A stretch of 64,000 bases of DNA, taken from assembly GCF_019320115.1 (NCBI RefSeq), contig NC_089584.1, positions 108,393,799-108,457,798 of the forward strand, read 5' to 3'. Below, piece by piece: positions 32,069-44,365 of this stretch. This stretch comes from Miscanthus floridulus. Taxonomy: Eukaryota; Streptophyta; Magnoliopsida; Poales; Poaceae. Numbering within the stretch: position 1 is the stretch's first letter; every line of letters starts with the position of its first letter. Made by a program: the position numbers and the translations under genes. The notes below the pieces were generated by a model. The model did no database searches, had not been told where the DNA came from, and saw only the letters and a program-made list of their open reading frames with translations.

Positions 32069-35000
32069 CTAGGATACAGTACGACCATAGCATACTGATG
32101 CTAGGTAGAGATTCTTAGACCATTTGTCCTGCAATGAAACAAGAGTGCATTTTGTCAGAACCAGCGGTCAGTTGCGATAAGATACTGAATGAGGTACTGC
32201 AGGCTTGTTAACCTTCACATGTTGACTAGGGAAAGCAGTTGTCCTCAGTGTCTCTTGGGTTTCATCTGTAGGTCGCCTCCTTGGTACACTTAAAACAAAA
32301 GCAGCCTGATCCCAAGTTGCAGCAGTTGCGGTTATCCGGTAACCACTGTCCCACCTTTTATGAATTCCCTCACTGGGATACAAGAAATCCAGTTCAACAA
32401 CCTGGAAAGTAAACGGCAATAGCTCAATAAGAAATATATCGCACTTAGCCTAAGTGTAAAAATAAATGCTGAGAAGGGACTGATGAAGTGGAAAAAAACG
32501 CTACCTGATCAGAAAACCCAGCATTACGAGACATGACAACAGCCCATCTACTTCCAGCAGTTGCCATGGAAGTTACATAGAAACCATCTCGCCATTTCTT
32601 GTTTATCCATTTGTAGGGGAAAGTATCACTAACCTTGTAGGACTGTTGTGTGTAGGCTGTGCCTGGATAGATATAACTATAGTCACAAGAATATTCATAT
32701 ACTAAGACAACTGCAAGCTTTAGCTGCTTTACCTTTAGACATCACTACCACCGAGCTGCCATTGTTTGCCCCAGCAAGCGCAGTTATATAGTAGTTCCTC
32801 TCCCATTGCTCCATTATCCATTCCTTCACATGGAAATAAACCACCATTAGATTTGGCAATGTAGAGAAGAGAATAGCTTGCTTAGTAACTTTACTTGACA
32901 AAGTGATTATTTTGTAAAAATTACATAGAATGAACCAAGGTGCAGATCACTCACTTTGTGAAGGAAATGTGGTGTAAGCTCATAAACTTGGGAAGTGAAA
33001 CCAGTTCCAGCATCCATGATTATAGCCCAGAGATTGGAACAAGATGTTATGCAACTGATAAACAGTCCATCGTCATTCCCTTTTTCAATGTGCTGTAAAA
33101 GCCTTGAATCTGCAACATTGTAGTGGTACCTGCAGTACCCAGTGAATTTGTTGAATTACTTTGGCCCAGCCACAAAGAGACATGATATGATAGCAATTAA
33201 CTAAACTTCAGGTCTTATAAGAGTGTACCTTTGTTTCATTGGCCGTCTGCCATTATAGACACTTATCCACTGTGTTGCAGGCATTCCCATCCTGATCTTC
33301 TTTGGTTGTTCATCTGCCTCTTCCTCTATCAATAAGCGGCCTCTCTTTTGACCAACTTGATGTATAAGCTTTAGAGAAGATGCAAGGGAGATTAGACAAA
33401 ACCAAAATAATGTTGTTTTTAAATGACAGATGCAAAATATGAACATACCTTCTGAGCACCATCAGTGTTAATTGGTCTGACATCTGGATTTGGACCTACT
33501 ACACTATCAAAAAGCGATACACATTTTGCATAGTTGGGTTCTTCGTCAAACTTCAAATTGACCACATACTCTACAAACTCTTTGAAGGGTTGTGGGCAAA
33601 AGCAACAGAGAGATTCTGGAGAGGTAGCCATTTTCTTCTTGCAGACAAGGAAGCCTTTGTTTTCACCCTGTAGATGCAAAATAAACATCAAGTACAGAAA
33701 TACATCACTCAAATCAATAAAATTGGCTGGAGGATCCACATTTTACCTGATAACCTTGCCAAGGTAGACGTCCCCGTAGAAGAAAGACTAGCGTGTATGC
33801 TAGAGATTCTAAATCATCCCTCCTGCTACCTATTCTCCCAAGATGTGCATGAACACTAGCATAGCGAACTGTTCCCCTGAAACAGCAGCATTAACAACGT
33901 AACATAACAGTAAGACTAGTACCTCCTTCAGTTGATTCAACTATGAGAAGCATAAGCACCACAGGTTTACTAGCTACTGTGACAATATGTTGAGTGTACC
34001 ATCTCAACAGAGACTAAAAGACTGATTCCATGTCTAGTGAAAGAATGGCTACTACCACGCATGCCAATCAGGACCATTTCACCAGTAGTGACTAGAATAG
34101 GTGAGTTCAATGCAGCAAGATGTTGAAAAAGAGTAAAATTCTGTACTGATTCTATAAGGCTAAGGAAACAAGCAAGCTCGCAAGCACAGGGAGAGAATAA
34201 ATGGAAGACAATAATGGTTGGCTGAAAAGTGAAAACTGTTTACAGCAGTGGTAATTTCTGGCGTAATGGCTGGATTAAGGATTACTGGGAAACAGCAAAT
34301 GGACAGGAAATGTGACAGGATAATCAACGTCATCATTTATGTGCTAGGGGTAATGCAACTATGCAAGTGATGCCTATCATAAAAGCTTCATCTGGTTACC
34401 TGAAAACATCTGGTCGCTGATCATATTCAACGTGTTGCCCTGTTGCACTATCCTTCCACTTCGTAGCTGCCATCAGAAGATCCAAGAATACAAAATTATT
34501 TACACGCCTAATCTGTTGTCTACATACAGAACAGACAAATTCAAATAATCGTAGATGCTGCCAGTTGAGCGATAAAAAAGTAAATTAACTTACCTAAACC
34601 AAGATCAACAAGGAAGAGTTTCTTTTCTTCAGGTGTCCCAGGAGTCCCTAGCAAGAAATTCTCTGGTTTGACATCGCCATGAACATACCTGAAATCCCAA
34701 ACTTTTTTATTTTAAAATTTTGCCAGCGGATGAAAGAAATACGTAGAGAATAAGGAGTTACAAGGAAAGAATAATCAGTGGTGTTAACTGACCCTTTTGA
34801 ATGCATTTTCTCAAGTATGGAGATTGATTCAATAGCAATACAAGCAACCATCTCAGGTGACATTCTGCTAGCAAAGGAATGACGTTAATGGTAAACTAAA
34901 AGTCAATATCAAGTGTCGACTCAAAACTATGACTCACGTGTGAGAGTTATTATTCCAGACATCCCAAAGACTGGGTCCAAGCATATCCATAACCTGAATT

Positions 35001-36054
35001 TTTAAGACCAAGTTAACTAGTATCTAAAAACGATCAGAAATAATGAAGCTAATACTTCAACAATCCAAACAAAGTGTTATACCATAACAAAGTAATCCCC
35101 TTGGCGTCCTTTGTAGTGGACTCGGGGAACCCCATGAATGCCACCGACGGCGCTAAACGTGCAATAACCATGAAAACCGATCAGCTACCCATGAGTTGAA
35201 TGATCTCCGAAAGACTTACACCTTCTCATACCCAAATCATAAGATCATAGATTGACTTACTTGTAAACTGCCCACTCATAAGGAGGGCCATAGTGACATC
35301 CTTTACTGGTCCTATGCTCAAACTTCAGTGCCACCTAAGATAGAAAGGAACACGGCTTACTCTCCAGTGCTAATACAAACCACAATTCCAGTTTTCCATG
35401 TCGACTGGTACTAAAGAAAATCCTCTATTACCTCAACAGCACCTGGACCAGTAGCTAACATGCGGTGGCCAACATATACTTGGCCAAAACCACCTTTCCC
35501 GAGCTTCTTCTCGACTCTATACTTTGGTGAACTACCCACCTGGACCTGTATTTATAGAACAAGCAGGCAAAGATTAAACCAAAATCATTTGGAAGTGGAA
35601 TGATCAGAAGCAAACTAGAAGGTAACGCCTTTGCGCAGGCAAAGCATACAATAGACAGCGGCACCAAAATTTCATCTCTCGGAATCATCTCAGAGAGCTC
35701 AACACAATCGAAGCGCAGCAGGCACAATTAAACATCGTACGAACAGCTCACCGTGTCAGGGACAGGGGGGCTGCCCTCGTCATCGGCTAGCTTGTCGGCG
35801 CTGTCCGCGTCGTCCATCCCACGTTCCCCCTCGTCGTCGCCGCCTTCCCCCGCGACGACCTCCACGGGTCTGATCTCCTCCCGCTCCCTCTCCTCCGCCC
35901 TCGTCACTCTCCGCCTCTTCTCCGCCGGCGGTGGTGCCGGTGCCGGTGCTGCTGCTGCCGCCGCCGCCGCCGGTGCTTTGTCCTCAGCCGCCGCCGGACT
36001 CCCCTGCGCCTCTCGGGCCCTTCGCGCGGCGCTACGCAGCACAGGCATCCTCAA
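32069..36054 (-). CDS. Casein-kinase-1-like Ser/Thr kinase (EL1/HD16/MLK class)
   Basis: Sixteen minus-strand exons encode 670 residues: 36054-35752, 35545-35432, 35334-35261, 35152-35083, 34993-34938, 34864-34793, 34688-34594, 34466-34400, 33876-33747, 33667-33449, 33368-33229, 33129-32955, 32823-32733, 32662-32505, 32401-32213, 32128-32069. The N-terminus [16 protein letters not shown] leads an Ala/Pro-rich acidic region. The kinase domain begins about residue 110 with the glycine loop [12 protein letters not shown], catalytic Lys143 (ALKFE), catalytic loop HGDVKPEN (Asp235) and DLG (258-260) in place of DFG, typical of the casein kinase 1 group. After it come a basic patch (QKRGR, PKKIR) and a long conserved C-terminal domain ending SVCYGRTVS. 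Relatives in rice (EL1/Hd16) and Arabidopsis (MLK/AEL) phosphorylate regulators of flowering, gibberellin and light signalling; nuclear action is inferred. Exon 6 has a tandem TAGCAG acceptor. All junctions are GT-AG and in frame. Confidence 0.93.
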
Positions 36055-39000
36055 CCACGGAGCCCCATGGCCCCGCCTCAGCTTACTGCTCCGCCTCCTC
36101 CTGAGATTCCACCGCCGATCTCAGGAAGGAGCTGAGGAGGGGAGACCCAAGCGGCGGCGCGCGGTGGCTGGCACCGCGGACCAGGACGCTAGCTAGGGTT
36201 CGGGTTGGTGTGGGGCAGAGCAGACGCGATATGATGGGGAGTGGGAATGGGGAAGGAGGCGGGGCAGGCGGCGGTGGTGCTGATGTAACACTGGCTGCTG
36301 GAGATGCGAGAGAGTTTTCAGGCAGTTCGTTGCGGCCTGCGGGAAGGGGAAAGGATTTGCCACCGTTGTGTGTGTAATCGTCGCCTGGCGGTGGCATCGG
36401 TCCGTGTGCGCAAACACGGAGCTCGTGGGAAGCGACGGCGTGATGGAGTGACTTTTGTTTTGCTTCGGGGACGTCAGAGGCTACACCAAAACTTCTACGC
36501 ACCTCTTGTTCTTGCCATCCACCACATGGCATGAGGGATGAAAACGGACAGGATAGGAACGAATATCACTCATATTATATTTGTTTTCATATTTCTATCC
36601 GGATTCGGATTCAAAACGGATAATGTTAACCATGTCGGATATGATACGATTGGATATCGACATCATAAATATGCGATTTGAGTATTTTGGATATGAATAT
36701 GGTATCGGATGTTAAATATCCGGACTCGAATATGGACAAATCTTAACTCCTCCAAACGGATTCAATCTCAAATACGATCAGCAAATATCTGTACCATTTT
36801 CACACATACATGACATCCATGACGATCGGACAAGGAAGGTTTGATACCAACACAAGGTAGCAGGCTAGCCTCTTCCAATTGATGTTGCAGTCAAGGAATG
36901 AAACATGAATAGGATACGTCAACGTTTTTCCTCACCAGTGATAGCGGTTAGAGGTTTGCTGTATCAACCAAAGAAGGTTCATGAAGCATGATAATAGGCG
37001 CTCCCACTACATAGACAATATACAGGTGTAGAAGGACATTGGCAAGAAAATAGATGTAGAAGTCGTAAATGACCATAATATTATTTTATTTCAATATAGA
37101 TCCAATGTGTGTGTTCCATGTCATCTTCGGGTAGGATTTGTGATTACAATACATTGGACAGTACGCCCAACTCTAGTACTTCGTGTGAACCCATGCATCA
37201 AGTTGGTATCATGAACAACAAAGAGACACAAAAGCTATTTAGTGCCCAAAAGATGTTTGCATACAAGTAACGTAAAAAAAACTAATACAGCCCGTTATGC
37301 ATAAAACAATGAAAAGGCAAGATCTATATGGAATGACGTGCATAGCAATATTCTAATTTTCGAACATGTAGTCACAGCTCGGCTTCAAAAATATACAGTA
37401 ACAACTCACGACATTACACATCTTCATAAAAAGAGATATCACCCTTTTGCCAAGAAAATCATGCAAAGCTCAAACAAAGCAGTGCTAGAACTGAGCTCGG
37501 CTTCAAAAATATACAGTAACAACTCACGACATTACACATCTTCATAAAAAGAGATATCACCCTTTTGCCAAGAAAATCATGCAAAGCTCAAACAAAGCAG
37601 TGCTAGAACTGAATTTTTTTGGTCCAAAATTAATAAAGCAGGAAATGTTGAGAAATTACTACCTGTGGTAAACTCTGGTGTACGCACAGCAGATTCCATC
37701 AAACTTCCCCTATACTATACCGCCTGTTTCGGTGTTTCCCCCAGCGGGGTCTGCTGGAGCTCCGAAATTTTGGACTACTGACGACGCAGCGGCGGGGAGC
37801 CGCGCGACGTATCGTTTCCGCCTCGTCGGCAAATTGAAAAATCACTGGCTTCGCGCCGAAGGGTCGCCCGCCAGCGCCACCACAACGATGGCTCGGACGG
37901 ATGGGCTCCCGCCTCCCGGGCTTCGCGCTTGGGCGGGATGAAAAGGGCAGTGCAAGTGCAGGAAACGGCCCGCTTCTACTCTACCGAAGTACCGATGGTT
38001 GACGGGCTCCCGTGCTGTAATGATTCCTGCGAAGCAGTCCAAATCCCCCCTCCGCTCATGCCTGCCTGCCAAAGTGCCAATCCGACCTGTAATGATTCAC
38101 CATCGGCCCAGCTACCCGACGCGGTGCCGGCGTGCCGGTGCGCAGTCCCGGTGTCCCGGACCAGCCGGAAGGGACGCGTGCCCAACGCCCGCTCTATCAA
38201 ACCGAGTGGCGTTCGTGATTTGCCTGCGTCAAGCCGATTGGAGCACTGTGTGCACCAAACGAGCCCTTGCAAAACGATGAACTGCTACAGCATATTGTAC
38301 TTGCCAGAACTCCCAGTTCCGAAGACAGGTCTTCCAACAGGGACCGTGAGACCTTGTGTGAATTCTCTGCGGTCAAAACAGGAATAATTAAAGATATGAA
38401 GGCACGCCGAATCGATGGCCTCTGTTTATTTGGTGCGTTAGATAGAAAATTTCATGGCTCAGATAAAACGCGTCACAACCGGCCTTCCTCCGTACATTCG
38501 GCAGTGGACGGATGAAGCAAGTGAACATATTCAATAAAGTACGGCTTCCTGCTGATTGTACGCGGCACGCAAATGGACGGTGGCGCGTAGCAGGGAACGG
38601 TGGATTCTCGACATGCATGGTGAGTGCCTAATTAGCATGGTGGTCGGCACGCATCCGAGTACGCGTGCATGCATGCTGCTAGGGCCTTGCTTGCTTTGCA
38701 TGCATGCATCACTTGTCAATTTGTGTGTGCAGGTGCGCTCATGCAGCACCCTGGCCCCATCCCGTCCCCATCTCCAGTTCTCATCCCATCCCCATCTCTA
38801 TTTCTCAGTCACGCAGGCACGCGACCCCGCCACCTCCAACCCTAGCCAGACGAGCTCCACCTCCAACCCTAGCCAGATGAGCTCCACCTCGTCGCCGGTA
38901 CCGGTCCCTCCCCCGTCGGCCTCCCCCTCCTCTCCTCCTCCCTCCTCCCCCCTGCAACCCTAGCCCCGACGAGCTCCACGACCCTGTCACCGTCGTAGCC

Positions 39001-39109
39001 GCCGGTCGTCTCTCCGGTGTCGACGGGCACCCCTCCCCCGCACGCCTCCCCCTCCCCTACCCCTCCATCTCCCGACGGCAAGACCGCTACCCCTCCCCTA
39101 CCAGCATGA
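36055..39109. other. Kinase 5' leader and intergenic region
   Basis: The first roughly 480 bp is probably the 5' leader and promoter of the minus-strand kinase. AT-rich sequence resembling degraded MITEs (about 36540-36790, GGATATGA-type words) follows, then a 118 bp tandem duplication and a GC-rich stretch (37700-38900) with open frames on both strands but no recognised domain. A short repeat of the word AACCCTAGCCAGA occurs at 38840-38880. Confidence 0.5.
37376..37611. repeat. Perfect 118 bp tandem duplication
   Basis: Positions 37376-37493 and 37494-37611 are identical over all 118 bases, starting AGCTCGGCTTCAAAAATATA in each. The lack of any difference suggests a recent event or an assembly duplication. 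Confidence 0.95.
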
Positions 39110-40229
39110 GCGCGCCCGGGGTCCGTGCCTCCTCTTCCTCCTCGCCGTGCTCTCGGCACTCGCACCAGAGTCTGCTAGCCTTGGGGACATCGTCGTTGTA
39201 CGGGGTGGGGCGCGGCGTGGGAGCGGGAGGTGCGGCGCAGCGTGAAGCCGCGGCGGGACGGGCCACTGTCCGTGCTCTGCTCGCTGGCGCTCCGTGGGCG
39301 CGCACTGCTCGCTGGCGCTCCGCGCTCGCGACGACGGCGTGCTCGGCCTCGACAACTTCGACGCCTACTACGACCCGTCCCTAAAGCGCGCGCGGCAGCG
39401 TCTGCTGGCGTCCCGCGGCGTGGTGGTGCTGGACGCCGACATCAACGATGCTGTGCTGCTAGAGCGGCTCCTGTCCGCGGTGCCATTCATGCACGTGCTG
39501 CGCCTCGTGGCCTAGGCGGCCGTGCGCCACGCGATGCACGCGCCGCAGGTGTACGTGTCCTCCAACATCGTGGGCCTCATCGCGCTCTTCGAGGCCACGG
39601 CAAGGCACGCCGAGGACCACCGCACGAACCACCCCGCGTCGCTGTAGGCGGCCACCAAGAAGACCGACAAGGCCGTCGTGCACACGTGCAGCCACATCTA
39701 CGGGCTCTCCATCACCGGCGTGCGATTCTTCACTGTCTACGGGCCATGGGGACGCCCTGACATGGCCTACGTCTCATTTGCCAGTAGCATCGTTGCCAGC
39801 GAGCCCATCACGTTGTTCCTCACCGTCGACAGTGCTGACGCACGCCGCGACTTCACGTACACCGACGACGTCGTCAGGGGCTGCCTCAGCGCACTCGACA
39901 CGACCGGCAAGGGCACGGGCTCCAAGTCCGGTAAGAAGCGCAGGCCCGCGCCGCTCCACGTGTACAGCCTCGGCAACACCTCGCTGGTGGCCGTCACCCG
40001 CATGGTCGCCATCCTCGAGAAGCTCCTTGGCAAGAAGGTGCACAGGCGCGTTGTCACGATGCTGACCAACGGCGGTGTGCCGTTCACGCACGCAAATGTC
40101 AGCCGCACCGCGCGCGACTTCGGCTACCGCCCCGCCACCTCACTCGAGGTTGCCCTCCGCCATTTCGTCGACTGGTTCGTGCAATATTACAAGGTCGACG
40201 CTGAGACCGTGATGGAGGAGGATAACTAG
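39110..40229 (+). pseudogene. UDP-glucuronate 4-epimerase (GAE) pseudogene
   Basis: The frame from about 39294 to 40229 matches the single-exon plant GAE enzymes that make UDP-galacturonate for pectin in the Golgi: GLDNFDAYYDPSLKRARQRLL, ITGVRFFTVYGPWGRPDMAY, RRDFTYTDDVVRGCLSALDT and FTHANVSRTARDFGYRP. Two in-frame TAG codons break it. At 39513-39515 the TAG replaces the residue after LRLVA. At 39645-39647 it replaces the Tyr of SLYAATKK, the catalytic YxxxK tyrosine. The segment before that motif, which should hold the SSSVYG serine motif, is largely missing. Upstream, the GxxGxxG NAD-binding loop is gone, replaced by a second copy of an 18 bp word (39277-39294 and 39305-39322), with a frame change. 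The remaining 3' half is well preserved, so the loss is fairly recent. Confidence 0.88.
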
Positions 40230-43200
40230 ATCTAGGTAGGGGTCGGTAACTACTAGGATTGACTATATGTAAGCATGTGGGAATCACATACTCGATAGAC
40301 TAGGTGCAAGCACTAGATAAGCACTCTGGTGCTGGTGTTATCATAAATGTTAAACGATAAACAATTGACCACTTTCCTTTTAACCATTAGGCCAAATGGA
40401 CACTTAATCGGGCGAAATAGCCGTTTGAATGGGATAAACATGCGTGTTCTAAATAGAAACGACATACTATCATGCAACATTTAAATCATGTGTAAATGGG
40501 CTAATTAACTGTTTAGGCCAGCAATGTCTGTAGGTGATAACTCACTCATCATGAGAAAGAGACTTGGTCTAGCCGATGGCTAAGATGGTTTGGTTAGAAG
40601 AAGAATGACTCTACTTGCAAAGCTTCAGCTAAGCCAGATTTTGATCGTATGATCGTAGTTGATTAGGGCTTCTATAGGTGATATTTCATGACATCACGGT
40701 CTTAGTTAGGGAACTTGATTAAGTTTGACACCCTCCTCTGCTCGTCCACTGCTTGCCCAGCACCCGGCTGCTGGGTTCCTACGCCCAAGCGCCAGTCGGC
40801 CCCAGCTCAGCGCCCAAGTCGGTTGCCTATCTGCTAGCCCAGGCCCCGGGCCAGCCACGCCGCTGCCCCCTACCACCTACTGGTGGCCACCTTGAGGCAG
40901 AAGCCATGCGCTTGCACCCCTGGTAGGTTGGGCCCTACCCTGCCTGGCAAGCCAACCAATGGTTGTTGCCGTGCGCCCACACCCTCGTTGTGTCGCCGTA
41001 TCCAGAAAATCATAGACGTTGCCCACGCATGGCCAAAATACATAGGACTACCAACACATGTAAACACCTATTATGCGAGCCCTTGCTTCCATTCTTAGAA
41101 ACAAAATTAGTTCTTGCCCACACATCATTTGCGTGCTGAAAAGCTAAACATATGGATAGCATACTAGTGGTGCATGCGCACAAGTGGCCCATGCGATGCA
41201 GTAGCCCAGTCCCTACCTAAAACAAGATCTAAGTTGTCGCATCCATATATTACAAACATCGATAGACATGCAGCGACGTATCTGATTACAATAGTATGTT
41301 CTCCATACTAGCTCTCATCTGTATGCTCCTCCCCCACTGCGTATGCCTCAATAAAATGGCGCGCGTATTGGGCGCCCCTTGCGTGATGTCCTCGGAAGCG
41401 CCGTGACCTTATTGAGTGAGCGGCTAGATTCAACGCCATCCTCTAGCTTGAATGGACTCTTAGGTAGCCCAGCGTCCTATGCCATGTGAGTTGCAGTCCC
41501 TTCCTACATAACAGTGCCTCAAAGAAATGATCACCAAGCTTAAGACCATGACTGTTTTTGAAAAGAAAAGAAACAGGAACCTACGTGTTTGCACTCAATG
41601 TAGCAAAACCTGTATGCGCTCTTGAGTCTCCATCTGTAGACAACACATGCAGACATCATGAGGTACCGAGGCTTGGGCCTAAACATGGAGCCTTTATTAC
41701 TAGACCATTTCTTGAGGTAAACCACTTTGTACCCATTACAGACGCACTGTTGCACCTCTGATATGTCAATAAGACTCGACACATCTCATACATGTACCAT
41801 GTCTCTCGCTGCTTTCTTTAGCACCTGCATGATGAGTTAGGCGGTTATTCAATTAAACATGAGCTACTTAGGGATGGCCATAAAGAAAGGCTTAGGGTTG
41901 TCTATAAAGGGCGAATCCTAGAACCTGTAGGGTCCGGTGGGATACATGGTCTACTCGGCAGTGTAGGCACAAAGCTTCTTGATGTAGTCCTTGGCAATCT
42001 AGGCAGATGTAGTTACAGGCTCTATGGTGCAGTGGGCATGGCTGGCAAAACTAGTTGCCAACCAACGCTGCCATGCCTCAGCACCTAGCATGCTACGTAA
42101 TGTTTGTTCTAGACTCTAATAAGGGGACTCAATTCACAGGATGCATGGACTATCTGTGCATTGCAGTCCCGAAAATGGCTACTTAATGGACTTGGGTGGC
42201 ATTGCTATATTGGACAAACTAGATTACACCATAAATGATAGTGGTATACTAGACAACATGTACTGTTCCATAAATGTGGACTCGGGAAGGGATTCATGAC
42301 CTACCCGAGTGGTATATTGGGCATCCTGTATTGTGCCATAAATGTGGACACAGGAGGGGAGTTATGACCTACCTAACCGTACCTTGTCCTATTGCTTACA
42401 GCCGCCTGCAGAAGTAGCAGATGTGATTGTGACAACACCAGGCAAGGGGGGCCTAAAGCCCAGCTTCGCCTCTATTATGCTCTGCCACTGGGTCTATGGT
42501 TCAGCGCCTAGGCCAGCTGTAGCTCTGGTGGGATCAGCAAGTAGCGGCGGCTGGCTCATGGGTGAGCGGTGCTCTTTTCTTTTCTTACTTTAGTTTGTAA
42601 ATTAGAAGAAAATCAGAAATGGACCTGCTAGGAGATGAGTTCTACACATTCCAGTGATTATTGGAGAGCTGAACATACAGGATACAACAGAAGAAAAAAA
42701 CCGCAAGTAACTTAGTACTTCTAGAATTAACTGGATCTAAAACTATGCACAGCACCAGCCAATACAGAACTGTGGGCGATGCATGTGAAAGCTTGTCAGT
42801 GTTATCATTGCTTCTAAACTTTATAGTCAATGGCATGCTTGGGTCTATAGTTTATGGGTAACTTCACATAATTTCATAAAATAGTGGTAGTTGTAGAGAG
42901 AACCTTCATTATATCGCTGCATCTCTCATGATAGAAGCCTTTCCACAGTTTGAGTGTCGCTACAGTGCAGCTCAAGTCTTTGGAACCAATAGAAGATTTA
43001 CAATAGCAGCTCTCATCAGAACAACATGCATATCTAGAAATGTTTACAACCTCACCATCCCTATGAACAGGTCCCATACCAGTTACAGAACCAGGGAAAA
43101 GAACATAAACTCAAACCAATATATCACTGAGGAGCGTATAGTAGCTAATTTAAAATATAGATCTTGTTGAATAAAGCACACAACAAACAAGTAAGAAGAT

Positions 43201-44360
43201 GAGATGAAGAACATTTTGTGGGAATGTGGGTGTGTGGTTTGTAAGGGTTCTTCCCCTTTCCCTTCTTAATATAATGATAAACAGATCTGCTGCATGTTTG
43301 GTAAAAAAACACTAAGCTTATCAACATACATATTACTTTTAAAAAAATATTTTAGTTCAGAGATATAAAATGGGAAAGTTATTGTGATCAAATTGTAAGG
43401 CAAATACCAAACTATGGATGTCAGACAAATAAAAGGAAACACCAAATTGCACACTAAGCTTCTCCTATATCATAGGAGTATAGGACCAAAACAAAAACCT
43501 GCTTGTGTGGCTTACCTAGATTGGGGAACTTCTGGTCCCACAAGCTCAATGTGAATCTAGACACCTAGAAATAGTGCACGTAGTTCCCCAAATGCTGCAA
43601 GCTGAAGTAGCTCCTTCTCAGGCCCTTTTAGACATCTGCAGGTGGGAATGAAGATAGCAAAAATCAGTAGATGCTATCATAATTAACTAGCTTCAAATCA
43701 AAGTAATCAGAAAAGGATATTTCACTGGACACATTTGGCTATCTCCTATGATGGTTTACAGTAAAACTGGGCGACGGTGCCATGACTAACACATGATTTG
43801 TTGTTGAGTGCGTACAGATCACCCTTGTGCCTAATAAGCAATAAAAATAGAAGCTTCACCACTTGCTAATCAATAGTGGCCACAACAGAGGCTTTTTTCT
43901 CCAGTGGAATTCAGCAGGGACGAACAAGTTTGACTTTTCGAATGGTTGTCTAAAAAAGGCAGAAAATGATGTGTGCGGCTGTAGTTTCACTTCAAAACTG
44001 TGGACATCTTCCTGTTCCTGCATCTACACTACCATCAGCAGGGTGGAAGGTCTAATACACAAGGGGTACCTAATGTGTGTTTTGTCATGGTGTGGATGGA
44101 TGCATGTAGGTGGCCAAAAATGTAGTTCTCTATGCACACGTGCACATAGTGAAACCAAGACAAACTCCTAAAAACCTATCTAGGGTAGGCACCCAAACCT
44201 ATCTACAATATGAGACAGCTGAGGTGCACCTACTACACACTGACCCAGACTCCTAAAAGCCTATGTAGGGTAGGAGGCGGCGCCTAGAAGGGCCCTCAAG
44301 TGACCCTACTAATGGACAAAAGGTACAACTCGCATAATCGCAGTCACGCATGAACCCACT
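40230..44360. other. Intergenic and repeat region
   Basis: No host gene is recognised. Parts from about 42335 (ATGTGGACACAGGAGGGGAG) and 44010-44360 match pieces of the tandem units at 60.2-64.0 kb. The stretch 40730-42330 has scattered short frames on both strands without domains. Confidence 0.55.
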
Positions 44361-44365
44361 GGGCC

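Noticed and set aside
36083..36532. 149-codon minus-strand frame upstream of the kinase
   Set aside because: Different frame from the kinase, low-complexity Pro/Ser composition, likely leader sequence.
37700..38960. GC-rich open frames on both strands
   Set aside because: Mutually overlapping frames and no recognisable protein; GC bias explains the lack of stops.
38840..38960. Repeated AACCCTAG words resembling plant telomere repeats
   Set aside because: Only two or three copies within a longer 25-27 bp repeat, not a telomeric array.
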